A stretch of 14,566 bases of DNA from CAYSHJ01 sp964589725. Its GTDB lineage: Bacteria > Planctomycetota > Planctomycetia > Planctomycetales > Planctomycetaceae. The translations under genes were made by a program, and so were the position numbers. How positions within the stretch are numbered: the first letter of the stretch is position 1; each line of letters begins with the position of its first letter. The notes beneath the pieces are model-generated. The model made no database searches. It had not been told where the DNA came from and was given only the letters and a program-made list of their open reading frames with translations. Location: NCBI GenBank assembly GCA_964589725.1, contig CAZPUJ010000082.1, positions 1 through 14,566 of the forward strand. The letters run 5' to 3'. Below are positions 7,197 through 13,466 of the stretch, one piece after another.

Positions 7197-8615
7197 ATGA
7201 GCGTTCGCGTCTGTATCCTGTTCGTCCTGACTGGTCTCGTGGCGGCATCTGCCTCGGCAGACAACTGGCCTCGCTTTCGAGGTGAGAACGGTTCGGGGCT
7301 GGCGGCCGTCGGATCGAAGTTGCCGACCGAGATTGGGCCGGACAAGTGCATTGTCTGGAAAGTCGAGTTACCGCCGGGACATTCCTCGCCCACGATTCTC
7401 GGCGATCGCATGTACCTGACCGCGGAACGCGACATGAAGCTCGTCACGATCGCGCTCGATCGAGCGACGGGTAAGCCGCTGTGGGAGCGAGAAGCTCCGC
7501 ACCAGAAATTGGAAAGCGTTCACGGCATCGGCAGTCATGCTCAATGCAGCCCGGCCACCGACGGCGAGCGAGTCGTCGCGCTGTTTGGGTCGTGCGGACT
7601 GTTCTGTTACGACCGCGATGGCAAGGAGCTTTGGAAGATTCCGATGGGGCCGTTTAAGAACGAGTTTGGAGCCGGCAGTTCGCCGCTGATCGTGGACGAC
7701 TTTGTCGTTCTCTGCCAAGACCACGATTTGGATTCGTTCCTCGTTGCCTAAGACAAGCGAACCGGCCAATTCGTTTGGAAGACGGATCGCTCCGAGTTTC
7801 CGCGCAACTACTGCACGCCGCTGATTTGGTCCGTGAATGGCCAGCGGCAGATCGTCGTGGCCGCCACGTTACGAGTCGTCGGCTATGACCTCGCGACGGG
7901 CCACGAGCAATGGACCGTGCGCGGCATCGCACGTTTTGTCTGCATGAGCCCCGTGGTGGGTGACGACAACACGCTGTACGTCGCCGCCTGGGCCGCAGGG
8001 GGCGACGAGTCGGAACGGATCGCCGTCGAACCGTTTGCGGTCGTGAAGAAAGATGTCGACAAGAACGGCAACGGAACGTTCGAGGAAGATGAACTGCCCG
8101 AGGGTGCGATCAAACAACGTTTCCCGCAGGTTGATCGCGACAAGAACGGTTCTCTCACCGAAGCCGAATACGACTACTTTCGCAGATTGTTCGAGCAGGG
8201 ACAAAACGGCGTGATCGCGATCAAGCCCGGCGCGAACGGGGAGGCGACCGAGTCGCATCTGCTCTGGAAACAACGCAAGCTGGTTCCGTTCTGCGCGTCG
8301 CCACTGTTCATCGACGGACACCTCTTCACGGTTAAGGACGGCGGCATTCTCGCGAACTTCGACGTGAAGACCGGCAAGCACCTCCGGCAGGGCCGCGTGT
8401 CGGGCAACGACAACTACTATGCCTCGCCCGTCGGCGGCGACGGCAAGATTTTTCTGTTGGATGAAGAAGGCCACCTGACGGTCGTCAGCGCGACCAAAGA
8501 CTGGCAAACTCTGCACACCGCCGAGTTCAACGAGAAGACCTACGCGACTCCCGCCATCGTTGACAACAAGATCTATCTCCGCACGAGCGGGCATTTGTAT
8601 TGCTTCGGAGAGTGA
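7197..8615 (+). pseudogene. PQQ-like beta-propeller with EF-hands, interrupted by an in-frame TAA
   Basis: Reading through one stop, this is a 472-codon secreted protein. Start ATG has AAGGAG at 7186-7191, five bases upstream, and a signal peptide (MSVRVCILFVLTGLVAASASA). DNWPRFRGENGSG begins the mature part, typical of planctomycete PQQ-repeat/BamB-like propellers. Blade motifs recur: ALDRATGKPLWE, then DKRTGQFVWK just after the stop, DLATGHEQW, DVKTGKHL. Two EF-hand loops sit inside the propeller (286-297, D-V-D-K-N-G-N-G; 313-324, D-R-D-K-N-G-S). Codon 185 is TAA (7749-7751); the frame is otherwise intact to TGA at 8615. The 184-residue product would be under half a propeller. Either the gene is freshly inactivated or the base is a sequencing error. 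Function of the family is unclear; usually extracytoplasmic binding. Confidence 0.8.
7749..7751 (+). other. In-frame TAA breaking the propeller gene
   Basis: TAA falls between FLVA and DKRTGQFVWK, where a propeller blade normally reads hydrophobic/aromatic residue then DKxTG. A single substitution from a sense codon such as TTA, TAC, CAA or GAA would explain it. Both sides are in the same frame with no shift. Confidence 0.9.
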
Positions 8616-8631
8616 TCCAAACATTTCGCCA

Positions 8632-8752
8632 CCCCACCTGGCTTGCCCCGGTGGCTCGCGGGGTTTTGCACTACTTGGAACTTAGAACGCGGTCTGGCGC
8701 GAGATGAGTAGTGCAAAGTCCCGTGAACCACCGACGCAAGGTCGGTGGGGGG
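8632..8752. repeat. 121-bp palindromic element with CTTGC-loop hairpins
   Basis: Two inverted arms of about 44 bp (8632-8675 and 8707-8752) match with several substitutions. Each outer part is a hairpin: stem CCACCTGG/CCCGGTGG with loop CTTGC at 8634-8654 (one mismatch), and CCACCGAC/GTCGGTGG with loop GCAAG at 8728-8748. Each inner part ends in GCACTAC or GTAGTGC around a 31-nt centre. It occupies most of the gap between the propeller gene and the cytochrome gene. The loop is the same as in the 3933-4166 and 6691-6900 elements, while the stem differs. Confidence 0.8.
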
Positions 8753-8778
8753 AGCGATACCTTCAATGAGGTCTTGCC

Positions 8779-11700
8779 ATGACGCGCTCGACTTGTGTTG
8801 GTTTGTGTGCCGTTGCGATGTGCTTCGCGGCTTTGAGCATGTCGGGGCAGGAGCAACTGGCCAAGCCGACGCCGGCGAACAATGCTCAGCCAGCGGAGCG
8901 GAAGCTCGAACCTCAGCGGATCGAAGTCCAACTCAACGGCCACACGTTCTCACTGCCGGAAGGTTTTTCCATCGAACTCGTCGCTGGGCCGCCGCTGGTC
9001 GATCGGCCGATCAGCGCCAGCTTCGATGAGGACGGACGGTTGTACGTTTCCGACTCGTCGGGCACGAACGATCCGTCGGCGAAGCAGCTCATCGACAAGC
9101 CGCATCGAGTCGTCCGCTTGGAAGACACGGACGGCGACGGCAAGTTCGACAAGAGCGTCGTGTTCGCCGACAAGCTGATGTTTCCGGAGGGGACGCTGTG
9201 GCACGACGGCTCGCTGTACGTGGCCGCTCCGCCGAGCATTTGGAAGCTGACCGACACCGACGGTGACGGCGTGGCCGATCAATGCGAAGAGTGGTTCAAA
9301 GGCAACACACTCACCGGCTGCGCGAACGATCTGCACGGCCCGTATCTCGGCCCCGACGGATTTTTTTATTGGTGCAAGGGCGCGTTTGCGGAACAGACCT
9401 ACGAGCGACCCGTTCGCAACCAACGTGAACCAGGCGAGCGGGGCGGCGTCAGCCCCCCGGTGAATTCGTCTGACAACAACGCGAACTCAACGCAGAACAA
9501 CCGGGGGGCTGACGCCGCCCCGCTCGCCAAGACGGAAAAGTGGACCACAAAAGCCTCGCACATTTTCCGCGCGAGACCGGATGCTCCGCGAGACTCAGAA
9601 ACCGGCAGCATCAAAACGTCGACCATCGAGTGCGTGATGACCGGCGGCATGGACAACCCGGTCGATGTCGTCTTCACGCCGACCGGCGAGCGAATCTTCA
9701 CGACGACGTTCCTGGTCCATCCGGGCGGAGGCAACCGCGACGGCCTGCTGCACGCCGTGTACGGCGGAGTCTATGGCAAGGACTGGAACGTGATTGATTC
9801 CCCCAGCCACCCGCGGACCGGCGACGTGATGCCGGTGCTGTGCCACCTCGGAGCCGCCGCCCCCTGCGGCCTCGAACGCTTTCAGTCCTCCGCCTGGGGC
9901 CACGAGTACCAAGACAATCTCTTCGCCTGCTGCTTCAACATGCGCAAAGTGACGCGCCACGTCCTGCAACCTCACGGAGCGACGTTCAAAACCGAGGCCG
10001 AAGATTTTTTGATATCGAACAACCTCGACTTCCACCCAACGGATGTTTTGGAAGACGCCGACGGCAGCCTGCTGATCGTGGACACCGGCGGCTGGTACAA
10101 GCTCTGCTGCCCGACCTCGCAGTTGTGGAAACCCGATGTGCTAGGAGCGATCTATCGCGTGCGAAGGTTGGAAGTTGGAGGGCGGAAGGCGGAACGAATT
10201 GCTGATCCGTATGGCCGACGGATTGACTGGCGGAACCACACACCAGAGGAGCTCGCCAAGCTGCTGATCGATCAGCGCACGTTCGTCCGAAAGCGAGCAG
10301 CGAACATGTTGGCGAAACACGGCGTTGAAGGACTTGACCACGTCGTAGCGGCAATCAAGGACCAAATTCAATCTCGCAGAGACGAGACAGTCCCGAATCT
10401 GAGCAATGAGCTTCGACAGGACTTGGTTCGGTTGCTTTGGTCGTTGGTTCGAATAGATGACCCACGAGCCCGGGAACTCATGCTAAAAGTTCTTGAGCTA
10501 CCCGCTAATGAAGCTCCGGAGATTCTTGCCATTGCCGCGTATGACGTCAGCTTGTGGCGAAACAAGGAGGCATCCCCGCAACTTTTCAGAACACTGTTGC
10601 GCAGTACGCCGGCTGTTCGCCGAATTGCCGCCGAAGCGATTGGTCGAATTGGTGCTGCGAACTCCGTTGGGGATTTGCTCGGAGTCGTTGCAGAAGGAGA
10701 AGAGGATCGGTTCCTAGCTCATTCAGTCACCTTTGCACTGATTGAAATTGCGAACCCAATCAAGACTCGCAAGTACCTGTTACCGGGAAGTCCGGAATCT
10801 ATGAAAGTCGCGTTGATCGCACTCGACCAGATGCCGGAGGGTAAATTGATGCCGGAAGACGTCACCGAGTGTTTCGCCTCGTCACAGCCGCTGTTGCGGG
10901 AGACGGCGGCGTGGATCATCAGCCGGCACGCCGATTGGGGCGAAGCGCTGGCCGGCTACCTCCGCGAGCGATTGGCCTCCGGCGAACTGACCGACACCGA
11001 GCAAAAAACGCTCGGCCAACAACTGGCTCAGTTCGCGAAGTCGGCGGTTTCGGTTCAAGAACTCCTCGCCACGACAGCTCGCGATGTGAAGCTGCCGCCT
11101 GCCGTGCGACTCACCGCGCTGCGAGCGATGCGCGACTCCGGCGCAAAAGAACTGCCGAAGAATTGGTCCGCCTCGTTGCTGGCGGTGTTCGGCGAGAACG
11201 ACGCGGCGTTGATCGAGCTTGCGGTAAAGACGGTTCGCGCAAGCCCGCCGCACAAAGACGATGCCGCCGCTTGGCGTGCGCCGCTGCTGACTCTGGCGAG
11301 CGGGGGGCGTCAGCCCCCTGATGGGTCCAAACCATCCAACGCTCCGAAGACAGGAACGCCGGTAGACTCGAACGTATCAGGGGGTTTACACCCCCCGCTC
11401 GCCGTGTTGCGTCTCGACGCTCTCGCCGCATTGCCCGGTGGACTGGCGGCCAAGGAAACCGACGACAAACTGTTCGACTTTCTGCTGACTCAACTCGCTC
11501 CCGAATTTCCCGTCGTTCAGCGAGGCACTGCCGCCGAAGTGTTCTCAATGGCGAAGCTCTCGCCCGCGCAACTCACTCGCCTGACGGAACAATTTCAATC
11601 CGCCGGCCCGCTTGAAGTCGATCGGCTGCTTGCGGCGTTCGAGCAATCGACGGACGAGAAGGTCGGACAACAACTCGTCGCCGCGTTAAAGATGGCTCCG

Positions 11701-12273
11701 GCGCTGACGGCTCTGCGAGCGGATGCCATCAAGACGCGATTGGCGAAGTACAGCTCGTCGGTCCAAGATGCGGCGGAGCCGTTGTATGCCGCGCTGAACG
11801 TGGACATCGGTAAGCAAAAGCAGAAGCTGGAAGAGTTGCTCGCGTCATTGCCGCCTGGCGACATCCGGCGCGGGCAGGTGGTGTTCCACAGCGAGAAAGC
11901 GGCCTGCAAGGCCTGCCACGCGCTGGGCTATCTCGGCGGCAAGACCGGTCCGGATTTGACGCGTATCGGTCAGATTCGCACCGAACGAGATTTGCTCGAA
12001 TCCATCATCTTTCCGAACGCCAGCTTTGTGCGCAGCTTTGAGCCGGTGATCGTGGTCACTCACGCGGGCAAGGCGTTCAACGGGTTGATCCGCCACGAAA
12101 CGGCCGAGGAGATTGTGCTCGCCACTGGTCCGAACAAGGAAGAACGAGTCGCTCGCGTGGACATCGAGGAGATTCGGCCGAGCAGTGTTTCGATCATGCC
12201 GGCCGGATTGGATCAGCAGCTCACGCTGGAGCAACTGGCGGACTTGGTCGCCTTCTTGAAGGCGTCGAAGTAG
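8779..12273 (+). CDS. PVC-type membrane-bound dehydrogenase / HEAT-repeat / CxxCH cytochrome
   Basis: A 1164-residue exported protein of the large Planctomycetes/Verrucomicrobia family (TIGR02604-type N-terminal domain, TIGR02603-type heme domain). Signal peptide about 1-23; GAGGT at 8768-8772 supports the start. Residues about 55-465 form the propeller-like dehydrogenase domain, with D-T-D-G-D-G loops at 117-122 and 159-164, GGMDNPVDVVFTP at 289-301, and DTGGWYKLCCPTSQ at 435-448. HEAT-like helices follow (about 485-1010). The single c-type heme site is CKACH at 1043-1047, then KTGPDLTRIG. These proteins are thought to couple sugar or alcohol oxidation to electron transfer in the periplasm; the substrate is unknown. 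Two palindromic DNA elements lie in frame (residues about 219-250 and 839-875). A lower-GC stretch covers roughly 10260-10860. The gene is otherwise intact. Confidence 0.92.
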   Translation: MTRSTCVGLCAVAMCFAALSMSGQEQLAKPTPANNAQPAERKLEPQRIEVQLNGHTFSLPEGFSIELVAGPPLVDRPISASFDEDGRLYVSDSSGTNDPSAKQLIDKPHRVVRLEDTDGDGKFDKSVVFADKLMFPEGTLWHDGSLYVAAPPSIWKLTDTDGDGVADQCEEWFKGNTLTGCANDLHGPYLGPDGFFYWCKGAFAEQTYERPVRNQREPGERGGVSPPVNSSDNNANSTQNNRGADAAPLAKTEKWTTKASHIFRARPDAPRDSETGSIKTSTIECVMTGGMDNPVDVVFTPTGERIFTTTFLVHPGGGNRDGLLHAVYGGVYGKDWNVIDSPSHPRTGDVMPVLCHLGAAAPCGLERFQSSAWGHEYQDNLFACCFNMRKVTRHVLQPHGATFKTEAEDFLISNNLDFHPTDVLEDADGSLLIVDTGGWYKLCCPTSQLWKPDVLGAIYRVRRLEVGGRKAERIADPYGRRIDWRNHTPEELAKLLIDQRTFVRKRAANMLAKHGVEGLDHVVAAIKDQIQSRRDETVPNLSNELRQDLVRLLWSLVRIDDPRARELMLKVLELPANEAPEILAIAAYDVSLWRNKEASPQLFRTLLRSTPAVRRIAAEAIGRIGAANSVGDLLGVVAEGEEDRFLAHSVTFALIEIANPIKTRKYLLPGSPESMKVALIALDQMPEGKLMPEDVTECFASSQPLLRETAAWIISRHADWGEALAGYLRERLASGELTDTEQKTLGQQLAQFAKSAVSVQELLATTARDVKLPPAVRLTALRAMRDSGAKELPKNWSASLLAVFGENDAALIELAVKTVRASPPHKDDAAAWRAPLLTLASGGRQPPDGSKPSNAPKTGTPVDSNVSGGLHPPLAVLRLDALAALPGGLAAKETDDKLFDFLLTQLAPEFPVVQRGTAAEVFSMAKLSPAQLTRLTEQFQSAGPLEVDRLLAAFEQSTDEKVGQQLVAALKMAPALTALRADAIKTRLAKYSSSVQDAAEPLYAALNVDIGKQKQKLEELLASLPPGDIRRGQVVFHSEKAACKACHALGYLGGKTGPDLTRIGQIRTERDLLESIIFPNASFVRSFEPVIVVTHAGKAFNGLIRHETAEEIVLATGPNKEERVARVDIEEIRPSSVSIMPAGLDQQLTLEQLADLVAFLKASK
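9433..9528. repeat. In-gene palindromic element, copy 1
   Basis: A 28-bp perfect inverted repeat (9433-9460 and 9501-9528, starting GGCGAGCGGGGC) surrounds a 40-nt centre. It is inside the cytochrome gene, adds 32 codons with no stop, and encodes GERGGVSPP on the left arm and NRGADAAPLA around the right. It sits between YERP (208-211) and the conserved KASHIFRARPD (258-268), where I recall family members having only a short linker. Each arm contains a smaller stem around the loop GTCA. Confidence 0.85.
11295..11403. repeat. In-gene palindromic element, copy 2
   Basis: Arms 11295-11322 and 11376-11403 are inverted repeats (25 of 28 positions match) around a 53-nt centre. The arm sequence is the same family as 9433-9528 (GGCGAGCGGGG start, GTCAGCCCCC core). 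It is translated in a different frame from copy 1, giving SGGRQPPD and VSGGLHPPLA, again with no stop. It lies in the HEAT region of the cytochrome, just before AVLRLDALAAL. Confidence 0.85.
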
Positions 12274-12303
12274 CCGCGGGACTCCAAGGCGGTGAAAGAA
12301 TTG

Positions 12304-12368
12304 GTAGCCGAACTCGTGAGAGTTCGGTCGTTCCCGAAGGAACTCGGAAGTCTCACGACTTCCGCTAC
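12304..12368. repeat. REPIN-like doublet of GTAG-hairpins
   Basis: GTAG (12304-12307) is followed at once by an 8-bp perfect hairpin, CCGAACTC-GTGA-GAGTTCGG (12308-12327). An inverted second unit, CGGAAGTC-TCAC-GACTTCCG (12345-12364), ends in CTAC (12365-12368), so read on the other strand it is also GTAG plus hairpin with loop GTGA. A GTAG foot, hairpin and inverted pairing are the known layout of REP sequences mobilised by RAYT proteins. It lies 31 nt past the cytochrome stop and 42 nt from the stop of the convergent lipoprotein gene, so it may also act as a transcription barrier for both. Confidence 0.8.
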
Positions 12369-12409
12369 GAAAAATTCACAAACTTAGAAGAACCAGCCTA
12401 CTTTAATCG

Positions 12410-13213
12410 CTATCGCCCCTGTGGACTGTACGGCCACATCTCGACGGATGGTTGAGCGGGCATCGCGGGCGAATTCCACGTGGGCGCGGAGGGACTCCAG
12501 GCGGGAATGCCTGATCCGCCGCTGGCAGGAACGAAGGCTTGTGATCCCATCATAGAAGGGCTGGGCGTCCCGGTGGTGATGATAGGCATCGCGCCGGTCG
12601 TCGTGGTGGTCGGACGCATGGCTGCGGCTTGTTGCTGATACGTGACTTGTTGCAATGCCGATTGTTGCCGCAATTGTTCCTGTTGCTGCCGCAATTGATC
12701 CTGTTGCTGTCGCAATTCTTCCTGCAAGACGGCGACTCGCGCTTCCAGTTCCAACCGATGCTGCGATTGCTTGAAACTTTCATCGGAGAGCTTGGATTCC
12801 TGATTGGCCTTTTCGCGTTTGGCTCGTTCCAGACGGGCCATCATTTGTTTGATGGCTTCGTCTTTCGAGGTGGCCGGCTTCGCCGCCCTGCCGGACTTGG
12901 TCTTGGAAACTGACTTCGAGGCCGTATTGCTGTCAGAGCGACGCACGGAAAACCAACCGCGCGTTCTCGCTTCAGCTTGCGGATTCACGCGGATGTCCTC
13001 GGGTTCCGGCGGCGGCGCCGGCGGCGGAAATTGCGAAGCTTCCGGCGAAGGAGTAGTTACTGCTGCGGGCCTGGGGACGGCGCTGTGTTCGCTTTCGGTC
13101 GGATCGGCAAAACGATCCGAGTCACGACTCGTGTGTTTCCACATGTTTCCGTGAGGACCAAAATGACAACCAGTCAATCCCAACAACAGCACGCACCCAG
13201 CCAGCGTCCGCAT
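12410..13213 (-). CDS. Coiled-coil lipoprotein of unknown function
   Basis: A 267-residue predicted lipoprotein. MRTLAGCVLLLGLTGC is a lipoprotein signal with lipobox LTGC, so Cys16 is the acylation site. The open frame reaches 13264, but the ATG at 13213 has AGGAGGT six bases upstream and gives the signal directly. After a Pro-rich segment (49-72) and a Ser/Lys-rich segment, residues about 117-195 form a charged, then Gln-rich coiled coil with LRQQQEQ heptads. The tail is Pro/Ser/Thr/Met-rich and looks disordered. I recognise no enzymatic domain. The shape suggests an envelope-anchored structural or tethering protein; that is inference. It lies downstream of the antiporter on the same strand, separated by 253 nt. 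Confidence 0.8.
   Translation of the reverse strand: MRTLAGCVLLLGLTGCHFGPHGNMWKHTSRDSDRFADPTESEHSAVPRPAAVTTPSPEASQFPPPAPPPEPEDIRVNPQAEARTRGWFSVRRSDSNTASKSVSKTKSGRAAKPATSKDEAIKQMMARLERAKREKANQESKLSDESFKQSQHRLELEARVAVLQEELRQQQDQLRQQQEQLRQQSALQQVTYQQQAAAMRPTTTTTGAMPIITTGTPSPSMMGSQAFVPASGGSGIPAWSPSAPTWNSPAMPAQPSVEMWPYSPQGR
12671..12712 (-). repeat. 21-bp tandem repeat encoding LRQQQEQ heptads
   Basis: Two adjacent 21-bp units starting CAATTG (12671-12691 and 12692-12712) differ at few positions, with a decayed third after them. They encode heptads LRQQQDQ and LRQQQEQ of the lipoprotein coiled coil. A 21-bp unit is one heptad, so copy-number change would lengthen the coil without breaking phase. 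Confidence 0.75.
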
Positions 13214-13466
13214 GAGAGCACCTCCTGGGACACAAGGCCTCCGTGGAGGAAGTCCGTTTCCCAATTCTTCTTATCGGACCTTATCGGGCCGCGCGACTCG
13301 CACGTTGAATGCGACTGGCGCGCCAAGCCTGATCGGTGCAAGCTGACGTCCTAGGTCGAGCACAGCCTTCGTGATCGGTAAAGTTTCGCAGGCGAAAGTT
13401 GTCAGTTATGCTCCGGCAACGGACCGTCCGGACCTACGGCGGGTGAAGTCTCATCATCTACAGCAT
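13214..13466. other. Intergenic region between antiporter and lipoprotein
   Basis: No gene is seen in these 253 nt. It should hold the end of the antiporter transcript and any promoter of the lipoprotein gene. A small palindrome TTTCGC-AG-GCGAAA lies at 13384-13397 and a GTCCGGAC-like palindrome near 13430; neither has a T-tract. None of the element families found elsewhere in the window is present here. Confidence 0.5.
13220..13226 (-). promoter_or_regulatory. Strong ribosome binding site that fixes the lipoprotein start
   Basis: AGGAGGT on the minus strand, six bases before the ATG at 13213. The leader just upstream carries CCTCC next to a local GGAGG (minus-strand CCTCCACGGAGG), so the CCTCC could pair either locally or with this site. 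Confidence 0.75.

Noticed and set aside
7749..7751. TAA recoded as an amino acid
   Set aside because: TAA is used as an ordinary stop by two other genes here and no recoding signal is visible.
7833..8615. Second half of the propeller as an independent gene
   Set aside because: No ribosome site or signal peptide before the internal ATG; the frame and the motifs continue directly from the upstream half across one stop codon.
3933..8752. CRISPR-like array
   Set aside because: The hairpin repeats are inverted, irregularly spaced and not separated by unique spacers of constant size, and no cas gene is present.
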